From the NCBI RefSeq assembly GCF_011065895.1, contig NZ_JAALCR010000009.1, positions 186,001-250,000 on the forward strand: DNA of 64,000 bases, written 5' to 3'. Positions 9,875 through 19,372 of the stretch are shown here, piece by piece. This DNA comes from Paludisphaera rhizosphaerae (GTDB lineage: Bacteria > Planctomycetota > Planctomycetia > Isosphaerales > Isosphaeraceae). A program made the translations under genes and the position numbers. Under the pieces are notes generated by a model that did not search any database, had not been told where the DNA came from, and worked only from the letters and a program-made list of their open reading frames with translations. Every line of letters begins with the position of its first letter. Position 1 is the stretch's first letter.

Positions 9875-9898
9875 TTGATCTCGCGGTCGACGTCCACG

Positions 9899-9934
9899 GC
9901 GAAGGTCGCCAGCCCTCGGGCGGGCGACCTTCGC
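9899..9934. terminator. Hairpin terminator between convergent genes
   Basis: A perfect 12-bp inverted repeat (9899-9910 with 9923-9934, loop 12 nt) sits between the stop of the plus-strand surface-protein gene and the stop of the minus-strand gene at 9946. It can serve both directions. No long T-run is present. Confidence 0.65.
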
Positions 9935-9945
9935 GTGTGAGTCGA

Positions 9946-12900
9946 TCAGCGGCGGGGGGAAATCTCGGCGGTGGCGGGGAGCCCCGGATTGGGTAGGCGT
10001 GGGACGCGGGCCTCGCGGGGGGCGTCGAGTTCAGGGACGGTCGACTCGGCCGCCGGCTCCGACTCGGGCCTGGCCTCGGGGGCCTGTTCGACGAGGTCGC
10101 CCCTGGGGGCGGGGCCCGACTGCTCGACCAGCTCGACGCGGAAGTCGTCGAACCAGGCCGGGCCGTAACCGGCGATGCCCAGGGTGACGGTGAAGTCGCA
10201 GTCGACGGGGGCCTTGCGGTAGAGGATCACCCGCGACCAGTTGGCGATCCCGTCGGTGGTCCGGAACTGGAGCTGTTCGCCGCCGATCGAGTCGCGGACG
10301 ATGATCCCGCCGGCGCCGGCGGCGGAGGCGACCGGCCGCCGGACCTGCACGAACACCTTGATGAGGTTGTTGGCTTTCACCTTCACGACCGGCGATCGGA
10401 TCGCGACCAGCGGGTGATCGACGAACGGCGGCAGGGTGGTCTCCAACTCCTTGGCGTCGACCGGGGTCGCGTTCATGTAGACGGCCTTGTTGCCCTGGCC
10501 GCCGCCGACGTAGTTGTAGTCGGGCGGGATGACGGCCATGTTGGCGGTCACCCGATCGGTCTGATAGCTCATGTCCTGCCAGCCGTCCGCCTTCATCGCT
10601 TTGGGATCGTTGAACGATCCGGAGGGGACCCGGTTCGGGCCGAACTTGTATCCGGACTTGCCGCTGATCCAGTCGAGCCAGACGTAGAACTCCGGCAGGG
10701 TGGCGAACGTCGTGAGCGGCGGGCAGTTGGTCGGCTCGATGATCGAGCGCGTGCCGGGAGGCGGCGGCGGATCCTTGTCGTCCCGGGGGATGGTCGGGTC
10801 GGGCTCGGCGTGGGCCAGGGCGACGGCCTTGGTGAACGCCTTCACGGCGACCTCCCAGTGGGCGGAGGCCAGAATCCGCAGCGGTCGATGGGCGCGCCGG
10901 GCCTCTTTCCAGGCCAGCGCGAAGTCCTCGCGGTCTCGGGCGTCGCGAGCCGATTGGATGCTGGCCTGGGCCTGCGTCAGCAGAAGCGAGGCCTGATCGA
11001 TCGGCTTGTTCAGACCGAGCGCTCGGTGCTGGCGAGCGTTCTCCTCGGTGGTGATGGTGACGCCGTCGGCGGCGAGCCGGCCGTTAACGTCGGCGACTTG
11101 CTGGTACATCAACTCGGCCTGTTCGATGGCCAAGGCGACGGCGGTCGGCCGCGCCTGCCTGATGGCCATTTCCAGGCGTTCTTTCAGTTCCATGTCGCCG
11201 GTGCAGAGGATCATCGAGGTCCCGCCGAACTCGGGGACGTTGATGAAGGTCCCCCCCGGGACTCGCTTGTGGGCCAGCACATCGACTCCGCCGGGGCTCA
11301 GCTCGAACGTCTCCCACCCCTCGCCCAGCGAGGCGCGAACCATCAGGTCGCGCGTCGCGAGCTGCGGCGGCTGGAACTGGACGTCGGGCGAGAAGTCCTG
11401 GAGCAGCAGCAGAACGCCGCGCCGCTTGTCGAAGTCGATCCCCGCCGCCTTGTAGTTGGGCTTGGGCGCGTATTCCTTGACCAGCCTCACCTTCGTCCCG
11501 GCCGTGGAACCCACCGGGGGCAGCTCGGAGGGGTATGGGTCGAAGACGGGGTAGAGCGGATAGGGATCGACGCCCCGGGCGAAGATCGATTCAGCGAGGT
11601 CGATCTCCTCGTTGAGGAACCCCGTCTCGATGAGCTGAGGCCGGCCCGCGGGACGGGTGAGGTCGGCGTCCCCCTGGAAGATGAGGCCGCGGTAACCGGT
11701 CGCCAGCGCCATGTAGGCCATCGCCCGGATCTGCTCCGGCAGCGGCCGAGGGACGCCCCACGCGGGGGGCGGAGCTTCGCCCCAGATCGCCTGCTGGAAC
11801 GCCGGCGAGGCCGCGGTCGGGATCGTCGCCCAGAAGAGCTGGCCGGTGTGGGCCTTGGCGGTCAGGTCGCGGCGTTGGAGGAGGTACCGGTAGAACTCGG
11901 TCTGGTCCTGAGCCGCGGCCCAGTGGTTGGTCGGGATCGCGATCCCGTCGATGTTGGAGGGGAGCCGCGCGTAGAGAGGCAGTTCGCCGCGGACCTCGCC
12001 GATCGTCAATCGTGAGGCCGTCGGCGGCAGCGAGCGGATGTCGCGAATCAGCTTCTGCGTGCGTTTCCGCTCGGCCTCGCGGACCTTCGATTCGCGGTTC
12101 CGTCCCAGATCGCGGCCGAGATCCCAGAAGGCGACGGAGTCGGCGAACGGAAACTCGCGGACTTCGGCCAGGCGACGGTCGTCCTCGTCGTCGGGGCCGA
12201 GACGCGAGAGCCTGGGCATCAGGACGAAACCCCGCTCGACGGCCTCCTGCAAGCGATCCTTGTCGGCGTCGAAGGAGTCGGCCAGGACGTCGAAGCCGTA
12301 GCGCCTCAACTCGGTGACGTCGGCCCCGGGAGCGTCGACGGCGGTCGGGAACCAGTCGCGCAGGCGGCCGTCCTCGCCAAGGCGGCGGAGACGGTCGCCG
12401 TCGAGCCGGATCCGGTCGAACTTCGGTCGCGACTCGGGGTCGGCCGCGGCGGCCGGAGAACTGGCGGGGACGTTCGCAGCAGCGACGGCGGCTCTGGCCG
12501 GCGCAGCGCCGGGAGGCTTCCACGAGGCGGCGGTCGCCGGCGAGACCGGCCCGACGGTCATGTCGTCGAGGAAGACCTCGGCCCCCCCCTGCCCGCCCAT
12601 CAGATTGACCACCACGCAGTCGATGTAGGCCCCTTCGAGGGGCACCGGCCGTCTCGAGGACGCCCGCAGCACTCGGGCCTGGCGCTCCACCAACGGCGGC
12701 AGGCTGCCGACCGTCAGCCGCTGCCAGCGGTCGACCTGGTCGAAGCTCGTCCCCGGCACCAGCACGAACGACGGCGCCCGGCTAGCCGGGTCGACGTCCT
12801 TGGGCAGCACCACGCGGACGAATAGTTGGACCCCTGCCCGGTTCGACCGAACGTACAGGGCCGCTTCAAGTTCCGGGGTGATCGGCACGTTCGGCAGCGG

Positions 12901-13209
12901 GTAGCTGACGAAGAACTCGCTGCCGGGCTCGGCCTCGAAGGCGAACCGCTCCGACTTCCCGCCGTCGTGGGCGGCGCGGTCGGACCTTTCCTGGGCCAAC
13001 AGGTTGATGTTGGTGTCGGTGTGCTCGCGTCGCCAGGCGACGCTCGGCCCTTCGAAATCGTCGTGGAGCGACGCGGCCTCGGGTTTGGCCTCATCGACGA
13101 GCGTCCCTTCCTCGATCGTCTGGCCGACCGTCGATTGGACCGACGACCCGAGCAGGAACGCACCCAGGACCAACCCCCACGCCCACCGCGATCCTCGCCG
13201 GCTTTCCAT
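9946..13209 (-). CDS. Large secreted protein, possibly carbohydrate-active, unknown function
   Basis: The 1087-residue protein has a signal peptide in residues 1-28 (Arg-rich start, then WGLVLGAFLLGSS). A jelly-roll-like segment at about 45-200 ends in 'FLDDMTVGP', the style of a carbohydrate-binding module. After a Pro/Ala linker, residues 240-650 read like a TIM-barrel ('GIAIPTNHW', 'GYRGLIFQG'), and another beta-sandwich near 900-1040 ends in 'WFDDFRVELVE'. The tail is Pro/Glu-rich. I cannot name a catalytic pair or a glycoside hydrolase family. The ATG at 13209 is chosen because a GGGAGG Shine-Dalgarno and the signal peptide fit there; the frame is open further upstream without support. 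Confidence 0.7.
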   Translation of the reverse strand: MESRRGSRWAWGLVLGAFLLGSSVQSTVGQTIEEGTLVDEAKPEAASLHDDFEGPSVAWRREHTDTNINLLAQERSDRAAHDGGKSERFAFEAEPGSEFFVSYPLPNVPITPELEAALYVRSNRAGVQLFVRVVLPKDVDPASRAPSFVLVPGTSFDQVDRWQRLTVGSLPPLVERQARVLRASSRRPVPLEGAYIDCVVVNLMGGQGGAEVFLDDMTVGPVSPATAASWKPPGAAPARAAVAAANVPASSPAAAADPESRPKFDRIRLDGDRLRRLGEDGRLRDWFPTAVDAPGADVTELRRYGFDVLADSFDADKDRLQEAVERGFVLMPRLSRLGPDDEDDRRLAEVREFPFADSVAFWDLGRDLGRNRESKVREAERKRTQKLIRDIRSLPPTASRLTIGEVRGELPLYARLPSNIDGIAIPTNHWAAAQDQTEFYRYLLQRRDLTAKAHTGQLFWATIPTAASPAFQQAIWGEAPPPAWGVPRPLPEQIRAMAYMALATGYRGLIFQGDADLTRPAGRPQLIETGFLNEEIDLAESIFARGVDPYPLYPVFDPYPSELPPVGSTAGTKVRLVKEYAPKPNYKAAGIDFDKRRGVLLLLQDFSPDVQFQPPQLATRDLMVRASLGEGWETFELSPGGVDVLAHKRVPGGTFINVPEFGGTSMILCTGDMELKERLEMAIRQARPTAVALAIEQAELMYQQVADVNGRLAADGVTITTEENARQHRALGLNKPIDQASLLLTQAQASIQSARDARDREDFALAWKEARRAHRPLRILASAHWEVAVKAFTKAVALAHAEPDPTIPRDDKDPPPPPGTRSIIEPTNCPPLTTFATLPEFYVWLDWISGKSGYKFGPNRVPSGSFNDPKAMKADGWQDMSYQTDRVTANMAVIPPDYNYVGGGQGNKAVYMNATPVDAKELETTLPPFVDHPLVAIRSPVVKVKANNLIKVFVQVRRPVASAAGAGGIIVRDSIGGEQLQFRTTDGIANWSRVILYRKAPVDCDFTVTLGIAGYGPAWFDDFRVELVEQSGPAPRGDLVEQAPEARPESEPAAESTVPELDAPREARVPRLPNPGLPATAEISPRR

Positions 13210-13876
13210 CGGGCCGAGACCTCCCTGTACTCGGGCCACCGCCTCCAGACTCCTTGAACCGCGAATCCTATCCGGCCCCCCGAAATCGGAGAAGATCAAC
13301 CGACGGCGGCTTCGATTGGGTTTGAATGCGAAGGCGATTTCGATGTAACTGATTTCTGAAAAGGATTTTGCGGCGGACGTATTGGCTTCGGTCGTCGCTT
13401 TTCGTTGAGCCGACTTGATGGGCTGAGCAGTCGTTAAGGTGGGCAAGGCCAGGTTTGGTCGGTGATGGTCGAGCGGTCCTCCCACGCCGGTCGACGGCCC
13501 CGGTTCCGTCGCCAGGCTGTCGGCATCGACGACCGATGCGCCGGCACTCTCCCCGAGCGCGGCTTCGATTGGGTTTGACTGCCAGGAGTGGTTCGTCGTA
13601 AAGATCAATGGGGTAAGTCGTTGCGGAATCAATGTCGGCTTCGTTCGTCTGCTTTCGCGAGGCGGCGAGGTTCGCATTCGTGCCTTATCACGCGGTCGAA
13701 AGGCGCGGCGGCGTATGTCTCTAAAGAAATATGGTTCCGAACGGCCCAGAAGAAACGCCGATTCCTCGCATGGAGGCGGCGTTGCTTTCGCTTTCTGACG
13801 CCTGCGGCTTGTCGGTGGCTATATTGCTAGTGAGCGCGTCTGGGAAAGGCTTCACATCACGCCGGGACCACGCACG
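13210..13876. repeat. Intergenic region with degenerate dispersed repeat
   Basis: This 667-bp region has no convincing gene. It contains several degenerate copies of a short motif with core GGCTTCGNTYG: near 13305 and 13562 (both in the context CGGCTTCGATTGGGTTTG), near 13384 and near 13636. Similar copies recur at 47612-47922 and 57880-58190. A plus-strand open frame of 80 codons at 13588-13830 overlaps these copies and looks like a chance frame. Confidence 0.55.
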
Positions 13877-14329
13877 ATGGCCTGGGTCATGCACCAAACG
13901 CCGGGGCTGACGTTCGATCAATACCTCGCGACCTTGCGCCAGTTGAGTCGCAGCAAGGGCGGGATCAGCATCATGGCGATGCTCCGAGCTCGCGAGTTGG
14001 GCGATCAGGCAAGGACCTTGCTGCCGGTCGCCGAGCGCCTGGCGGATTTCCTGACCGAGTCTCAGCGACGCGCGCTGGGGCGAGACCGTTGGCCCGAGGC
14101 CGAATTTCTGGCGGCTGGGACCGGGACGCGGCTCGAAGTGATGGAAGCCTTGATCGCCGACTTCGACGCGACCCTGGAACTGGTCGACCGCTGGTGTCGT
14201 CTCAGGCCCCTGGCGAGGCTCCGACTGCTCTTTCGGAACGACCCCGTCGTCGAATCCGTGAAGCGGCACGGACTCTGGGGGAGCTTTCGCCGCATGTTCA
14301 GTCGTCAGGTTCGCCGCATGCGGCCCTGA
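13877..14329 (+). CDS. Stand-alone SRP54/Ffh M-domain-like small protein
   Basis: This 150-residue basic protein has no GTPase domain but follows the layout of the methionine-rich M domain of the signal recognition particle protein Ffh. An LTFDQYLATLRQL helix (about 11-23) matches the FxLxDFLxQLxxL helix. 'AERLADFLTESQRRAL' (about 51-66) matches the 'EAxIxSMTxxER' helix. 'LAAGTGTRLEVMEALIADFD' (about 74-93) matches 'IAxGSGTSVQEVNRLLKQFD'. The RNA-binding SRRxRI segment is replaced by WPEAEF, and the finger-loop methionines are few. The C-terminus is Arg-rich. The start ATG at 13877 could instead be the ATG at 13889. It lies alone between unrelated genes. The assignment rests on a by-eye alignment. 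Confidence 0.55.
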   Translation: MAWVMHQTPGLTFDQYLATLRQLSRSKGGISIMAMLRARELGDQARTLLPVAERLADFLTESQRRALGRDRWPEAEFLAAGTGTRLEVMEALIADFDATLELVDRWCRLRPLARLRLLFRNDPVVESVKRHGLWGSFRRMFSRQVRRMRP

Positions 14330-14422
14330 CGGAGCCGATCGGCGACCGCCGCGGTCGAATCGCTCTGGCCAGGTTTGCCGAGCGTGCCGTTGTGACTCCC
14401 GGGAGGGACGCGCAGGGCCGCC

Positions 14423-14992
14423 ATGTCCGACAACTCGTCAAAGCGCGGCTCGACCTGGTGGAAGCGGAGGACGCTTCGAGTGCGAGAACCGATCGCGATC
14501 AGGCCGTATCCGAGGGAGAAGGTGTTTCACCAATCGGATCTTCGGGCGGCCATCGCGCGTGCTTCCTCTCATCCCCTCCTGCCCGCCGCCCGACGAGACG
14601 CGGAACGATTGGCTGGAACTCGTCTGGTCGATGCGTTCTGGACGCTCCGTGAGTGGAGTCTCCTGTTCGACAATGGGATGGAGCTGAGGATATGGCCCGA
14701 GGAGCCAGAGGTGCGATGGCGCCTGGCGACTCGGCGTGCCGACTCAATGGGCGAGGTTGCCTCGCCCGACGGGAGTCGGACGGAATCGTGCCGATGGCGG
14801 CTCTTCGACAGGGTATGCGAGGTCGATTGCTTTGAGTTGATAGCCGAGCGGCGGGGAGCTTGCTTTCACGACCTGTTCATCAACGACTTCGGCCTGTTCG
14901 TCTACTTCCAGGAGCACCTAATCCTCTGCTTTCATGCCATGTGTCGCGAGACTGATGGCATGAGCGTGCTCTATGTCTATGAAGACGATTGA
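14423..14992 (+). CDS. Hypothetical protein
   Basis: A 189-residue soluble protein that I do not recognise. The N-terminal half is basic ('REPIAIRPYPREKV'); the C-terminal half contains 'FELIAERRGACFHDLFINDFGLFVYFQEHL', shown here only as a landmark for a mixed alpha/beta region, and ends in 'YVYEDD'. There is no signal peptide or membrane helix. The start ATG at 14423 is about 15 nt after a GGGAGGGA stretch, so the start is not firm. A strong hairpin directly follows the stop, supporting a real transcription unit. Confidence 0.55.
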   Translation: MSDNSSKRGSTWWKRRTLRVREPIAIRPYPREKVFHQSDLRAAIARASSHPLLPAARRDAERLAGTRLVDAFWTLREWSLLFDNGMELRIWPEEPEVRWRLATRRADSMGEVASPDGSRTESCRWRLFDRVCEVDCFELIAERRGACFHDLFINDFGLFVYFQEHLILCFHAMCRETDGMSVLYVYEDD

Positions 14993-14995
14993 CTG

Positions 14996-15034
14996 GTGAC
15001 CGTCAAGGCCGCTGCACGCGGCCTTGACGGTCAC
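14996..15034. terminator. Strong bidirectional hairpin terminator
   Basis: A perfect 17-bp inverted repeat (14996-15012 with 15018-15034, loop of 5 nt) begins three bases after the stop of the plus-strand gene and ends nine bases before the stop of the convergent minus-strand phosphoesterase gene. Confidence 0.8.
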
Positions 15035-15042
15035 AAACCAGA

Positions 15043-16770
15043 TCAGTTGCCGGCGGCCGGCGTCGTTGCCGGCGCGGGCGTCGACGGCGACGCGGCGACG
15101 ATCCGGACGGCCCGCTGGTCGACGTGGGTCTTGCCGAACATGTCGGTGGCGCGGACGTGGACCAGGTAGGTGCCGGGGGTTGGGGCGGCGGTCGCCAGCT
15201 TCGCACGCCAGAGGTGGGTCGACTTGTGGGCGGCGGGGAGCTTGCGGCCCGGAGGGGGCGTGGGGCCCTCTTCGAGCTTCTTCATGGCGACGAAGTACGG
15301 GTCTTCGCCGCGGGCCTGCTCCATCGTCCGCCATTCGCCCGACTCGCCCAGGCGGTACTCGACCTTCTCGCGTTCGGAGCCGGCGAAGACGTTGACGACC
15401 ACGTCGGTCGTCGGGACGGCCTCGACGGCGACTTCCTCGGGCGTGTAGATGTTCATCTGGTGATCGGCGGGACGGCGGGCCGCGTGGAACTCGACGTCGT
15501 AATTGGGGCCGTTGAAGGTGACGATCGAGTAGCCGTTGGGAGCGCCGTCGGACATGGTGGCGTTGGGGATGCCGTTCTCATCCGGAGCGCCCGACCACCA
15601 CGAGCCGCAGACCGTGGCGTGGATCAGGTGGTGGTGCTTGCCGCCGCCTGGGAAGCCCTCTTCCGAGCCGAGGAATTTGTGCGCCTGCGTATGCGTGTGG
15701 GCCGAGATCGACAGCGAGTGCGGCCGGGCGGCCAGCAGCTTGTAGATCTCGGGCCGTTCCTCGATCTCGGTGATCGGGATGTGCATCGTCAGGACGACGA
15801 GCTGGTCGTTGGGGATGCTCGCCAGGTCGTTGCGGAGCCACTCCATCTGCTTCGCGCCCAGGCCGCCATGGTACTTCCCCTTGGCCTTTTTGTCCTTGGG
15901 ATCAGCGGGGACCCAGATCACGTCGTCGAGGGCGATGAAGTGGACCGGGCCGTGGTTGTACGAGTAGTACGAGGGGCCGAAGTAGTGTTCCCAGGTCTCG
16001 TCCGAGTAGCGGTCTTCGGTTCCGTCGAAGTTCATGTCGTGGTTCCCCAGCACGTTGTACCAGGGAAGTCCCAGCAGGCCGACCGACTTGATGAGCGGCG
16101 GGTAGACCGAGAGGTCGTTGAAGACGACGTCGCCGAGGGTGATCCCCAGAACGGCCCCGTGCTTGCCGGCGGTGATCAGCGGTTCGATCACGTCGTGGGT
16201 GATGTACTCGACCTCCTTCACGTCGCGGGGCTGGGTGTCGCCGAAGAGGAGGAGCTTGAACGAGTCCGGCTCCTCGCGAGGAACGAGCGCGAAGTCGACC
16301 GACGCCGGCAGCGGGCCGGTCGGCGCGACGCTGGGGAAGTGGACCTTGGGCGAGCCGGCCGGCTTGTGGTTGTAGTAGAACTTCGGCAGGTTGTCGCCGT
16401 CGACGGGGGTCATCCAGTTCCGGGGCTTGACGACGAACAGCATGGTGTCGTCGTCGACCGGGAGCGAGTACTTCCCGGTCGCGTCGGTGGGGACGACGTC
16501 GCGGCCGTTGGAGACCCGCACGCCCGGGACGCCGGGCTCGCCCTCGTTCCGTCGGCCGTCGCCGTTCTTGTCGTGGAAGACGAAGCCCGTCGCCGTTTGC
16601 AGGGCCTTCTCGGCCGGCGCGGCGGCCGGCTTCGCTTCCGCGGGGACGACGGTTTCCGTCGGGTTCTTCGGAGCGCCGGGGGCGGGGGCGTTCGGCGCTT
16701 GCTGGGCGACGGCGGCCTGGATCGCCGCGAGGGCGATCACGGTGAATGCGAGGACGAGGCGGATCGGCAT
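15043..16770 (-). CDS. Secreted calcineurin-like metallophosphoesterase
   Basis: The 575-residue protein has a signal peptide (residues 1-22, ending AVAQ), a low-complexity linker, an N-terminal SdrD-B/MetallophosN-type beta domain ('GFVFHDKNGDGRRNEGEPGV', about 64-83), a catalytic calcineurin-like domain at about 170-420 and a C-terminal MetallophosC-like domain. Metal-binding motifs are in order: GDTQ, GDVVFND, GNHD, HIPI and SAHTHTQ. The family hydrolyses phosphomonoesters or diesters with two metal ions; the substrate is unknown. The ATG at 16770 has a GGAGGCTTTCC Shine-Dalgarno region upstream. Confidence 0.9.
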   Translation of the reverse strand: MPIRLVLAFTVIALAAIQAAVAQQAPNAPAPGAPKNPTETVVPAEAKPAAAPAEKALQTATGFVFHDKNGDGRRNEGEPGVPGVRVSNGRDVVPTDATGKYSLPVDDDTMLFVVKPRNWMTPVDGDNLPKFYYNHKPAGSPKVHFPSVAPTGPLPASVDFALVPREEPDSFKLLLFGDTQPRDVKEVEYITHDVIEPLITAGKHGAVLGITLGDVVFNDLSVYPPLIKSVGLLGLPWYNVLGNHDMNFDGTEDRYSDETWEHYFGPSYYSYNHGPVHFIALDDVIWVPADPKDKKAKGKYHGGLGAKQMEWLRNDLASIPNDQLVVLTMHIPITEIEERPEIYKLLAARPHSLSISAHTHTQAHKFLGSEEGFPGGGKHHHLIHATVCGSWWSGAPDENGIPNATMSDGAPNGYSIVTFNGPNYDVEFHAARRPADHQMNIYTPEEVAVEAVPTTDVVVNVFAGSEREKVEYRLGESGEWRTMEQARGEDPYFVAMKKLEEGPTPPPGRKLPAAHKSTHLWRAKLATAAPTPGTYLVHVRATDMFGKTHVDQRAVRIVAASPSTPAPATTPAAGN

Positions 16771-16900
16771 GGTGGAAAGCCTCCTGTCGGGTCGGCGGGG
16801 GTCGTCCGGGCGGAAGAAAAGCAGGACCCCATTATGAAGCCGACCCGCGAAGGTTTCACGAGGGCGCCGGGAAAGTTCCGGTGTTCCACGCGTCTCGTCG

Positions 16901-17929
16901 TCAGGCCACGGACTGAAGCGAGCGGGCTTTCAGTGCCTCCGCCAGTCTTTCGGAAAGGTGGGAGTCGTCGTCGATATTCATCAGGCGGTAGCTGGGGACG
17001 CCGTGCGCGTGGGCGAAGAACAGGAAGTAGGGGTTCCACCACGCGGTGCTGAACAATTCGACGACCCGCTTCGGCTTCCAGTAGAGGATGTTGCAGATCG
17101 CCGAACCGTGATCGGCGACCACCGTCTCGGCATGCTCGGCCAGCCTGATGTACTCGTCGAGCGACGTCTCGCGCGCCATGACGACGCGTCCGCCGAGGCC
17201 GCGGACGATCTCGGCGACCTCACGGCTGGGATAGCGTCTTTCGAAGGAGTCCGAGGCTTCGCCTTCGCGAGAGAGGTAGACGATCGATCCCGGCCTGGGC
17301 GTGGGGGCGTCGATCTGGAAGGCGCGCTGGAAGTTGCGCATGTCGGCCGGCGTGAAGGCGTTTTCGGGCCGGGTCCGGGGGAGGACCAGGGCGTGACCGA
17401 TGCGGAGATCGACGTCCGCCGGGATGACCTCGATGCCGAGCCGTTCCAGGTCTCGACGGACGAAGCTGCGCTCATAGAGGCGGAGCGGCAGGACGAGGGG
17501 AGCGGTGAGGGGGTAGCGATTGAGGATGGAGATCAGGAGTTGGCTCGTCCAATCGCCGAAGGTGTAAGGCGTCTCGGATTGGGTCACGACGGCCTCGTCG
17601 ATCACCCGGGCGCGTCGAGCGGAGGGCTTCCGGACCAGTTCTCGGAGCGACGGCTTGCGGATGCTGTACTTCTCGAACAGCCGGCCGTCCGCCCAGGCCA
17701 TCCCTTCGGGCGTGTAGAGGAGGTTGTTGACGTGCATTGGGACGCGCGGGACGACGAACCGCCTGGCTTCCTGAGCGTGGACGTGGCCCCAGTCGCTGGG
17801 GAGATCGCCCTCGAACGGGACGAGCTCGCGCGGAACCGTCCGAAGCTCGTCGGCCGAGAACGGGACGTATCGACCGATCAGGCGTGACGATCCGATCAAT
17901 GAGGCTTTCGCCAGATTCTTGACGGTCAC
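16901..17929 (-). CDS. GT61 (DUF563) family glycosyltransferase
   Basis: The C-terminal half matches the GT61 pattern: 'GSIVYLSREG', 'RRYPSREVAEIVRGLGGRVV', 'DEYIRLAEHAETVVADHGSAICNILY' (motif landmarks only), then 'VVELF' and 'YFLFFAHAHG'. These enzymes transfer sugars to surface glycans or glycoproteins. I chose the GTG at 17929 (about 342 residues) because GAGGTG lies 5-6 nt upstream and the sequence before it looks non-coding; ATG at 17983 or GTG at 17989 are in-frame alternatives without a visible Shine-Dalgarno. No membrane segment is evident. Confidence 0.8.
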   Translation of the reverse strand: MTVKNLAKASLIGSSRLIGRYVPFSADELRTVPRELVPFEGDLPSDWGHVHAQEARRFVVPRVPMHVNNLLYTPEGMAWADGRLFEKYSIRKPSLRELVRKPSARRARVIDEAVVTQSETPYTFGDWTSQLLISILNRYPLTAPLVLPLRLYERSFVRRDLERLGIEVIPADVDLRIGHALVLPRTRPENAFTPADMRNFQRAFQIDAPTPRPGSIVYLSREGEASDSFERRYPSREVAEIVRGLGGRVVMARETSLDEYIRLAEHAETVVADHGSAICNILYWKPKRVVELFSTAWWNPYFLFFAHAHGVPSYRLMNIDDDSHLSERLAEALKARSLQSVA

Positions 17930-18393
17930 GGAGCACCTCGAGTCATTCGAGCGCAGGTTCAATCCCAGACGAGCCAGTGACATCGTCACGACTGCGTTGA
18001 TGCAACCCTTCCGAGGACGAGGCGAAACCGAGTCCGACGTTGCGAGGAAGCAGCACGGCGGACGATCGGGACAGCCGGACTTTCCCGGCCTTCATTGAAC
18101 TCGCGAAACATAGGCTTCTCTTGGGGAACATCGTCGCAGGAAAACCTCGCGGCGTCAAACCTTGATGTCTAAACGCCACGGAAGTACGAAGGTTCGTGGA
18201 ACGAGGCTCGGCGGGCTATTGTGGAGGCGGGACTCGGGGGATCGCCGGACGTCGACTCGTCGAGCCGGCCGGCTCCACGCGTTCGGGGAACGGTCGTGGA
18301 AGCGGACGGATCCTTCAATACCGACGGCCCGCCGGCGAACACACGTGCGACAGGGAGAGCTTCGAAACTTCTAGCTGACAAGGGAATCCGACG
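17930..18393. other. Divergent intergenic region
   Basis: About 460 bp between the glycosyltransferase gene and the SPFH gene, which point away from each other. I see no RNA or repeat. Short open frames here look like chance frames. An AGGGA Shine-Dalgarno at 18381-18385 belongs to the downstream gene. Confidence 0.45.
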
Positions 18394-19296
18394 ATGGACG
18401 CCGAATGGGAGAGCAAGCCGAAGCCGACGATTCAGATGCGCGAGATGCTGATCGTCCCGAAGTCCGGCGCGGGGATGTTGTCGCTGGGCCTGGGGTTGCT
18501 GGGCCTGGCGGTGCTGCTCGTGGTCGTCGCGGCGGCGAGCGGGCAGGGTGGATGGGCCGTTCTCGCCGTGGCGTCCGTCGTGACCGCGATCTTCATCTTC
18601 ACCGGGCTGTTCACGGTGGGGCCGAACGACGCCAAGGTCCTGCAACTTTTCGGCGACTACCGGGGGACCGTTCGTGAGCCCGGCCTGCGGTGGGTGAATC
18701 CGTTCTACACCAAGCGTCGGATCTCGCTGCGGGTGCGGAACTTCGAGAGCGAGCGGTTGAAGGTCAACGACCTGGCGGGCAACCCGATCGAGATCGCGGC
18801 GGTGGTCGTCTGGCGGGTCGTCGACACCGCGGAGGCCCTCTTCCACGTCGACGATTTCACCGACTTCGTCCACGTCCAGAGCGAGGCCGCCCTACGCAAC
18901 CTCGCCCTGAACTATCCCTACGACCCGCACGTCGACGGAGAGATCGCGCTGCGGAGCCACACGGCGGAGGTCGCCGAGCATCTCAAGACCGAGATCCAGG
19001 ACCGGCTCGTGCAGGCGGGCGTCGACGTGCTGGAGGCCCGGATCAGCCACTTGGCCTACGCGCCGGAGATCGCCCACGCGATGCTCCAGCGCCAGCAGGC
19101 GTCGGCGGTGATCGCCGCCCGGCAGAAGATCGTTGAGGGTGCCGTGGGGATGGTCGAGATGGCGCTGGACCGGCTCTCGCACCAGAAGATCGTCGAGTTG
19201 GACAACGACAAGAAGGCCGCGATGATCGGCAACCTGCTGGTCGTCCTCTGCTCCGACCGCGGCACGCAGCCGGTCGTCAACGCGAGCAAGAGCTAG
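18394..19296 (+). CDS. SPFH/Band 7 domain membrane protein
   Basis: The 300-residue protein has two adjacent hydrophobic segments at about 27-50 and 52-72, then a complete SPFH/Band 7 domain: '[19 protein letters not shown]', 'GLRWVNPF', '[19 protein letters not shown]', '[37 protein letters not shown]' (landmarks). The pattern is that of eukaryotic-stomatin-like, slipin-type scaffolds that organise membrane microdomains or regulate proteases. There is no NfeD gene next to it. ATG at 18394 has AGGGA 8 nt upstream. A strong hairpin follows the stop. Confidence 0.9.
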   Translation: MDAEWESKPKPTIQMREMLIVPKSGAGMLSLGLGLLGLAVLLVVVAAASGQGGWAVLAVASVVTAIFIFTGLFTVGPNDAKVLQLFGDYRGTVREPGLRWVNPFYTKRRISLRVRNFESERLKVNDLAGNPIEIAAVVVWRVVDTAEALFHVDDFTDFVHVQSEAALRNLALNYPYDPHVDGEIALRSHTAEVAEHLKTEIQDRLVQAGVDVLEARISHLAYAPEIAHAMLQRQQASAVIAARQKIVEGAVGMVEMALDRLSHQKIVELDNDKKAAMIGNLLVVLCSDRGTQPVVNASKS

Positions 19297-19323
19297 AGTT
19301 GATTCGTCACGGCCTTACGATCA

Positions 19324-19349
19324 GGGGGCGGACGTCGGCGTCCGCCCCC
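19324..19349 (+). terminator. Hairpin terminator of the SPFH gene
   Basis: A perfect 11-bp GC-rich stem (19324-19334 with 19339-19349) with a 4-nt TCGG loop lies 28 nt after the SPFH stop codon and before the next gene. Confidence 0.7.
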
Positions 19350-19372
19350 GCGCCGTCTTCTGGAGACTCGTG

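Noticed and set aside
13588-13830. 80-codon plus-strand frame as a small Arg-rich gene
   Set aside because: No Shine-Dalgarno, no recognisable family, and it overlaps copies of the dispersed intergenic repeat.
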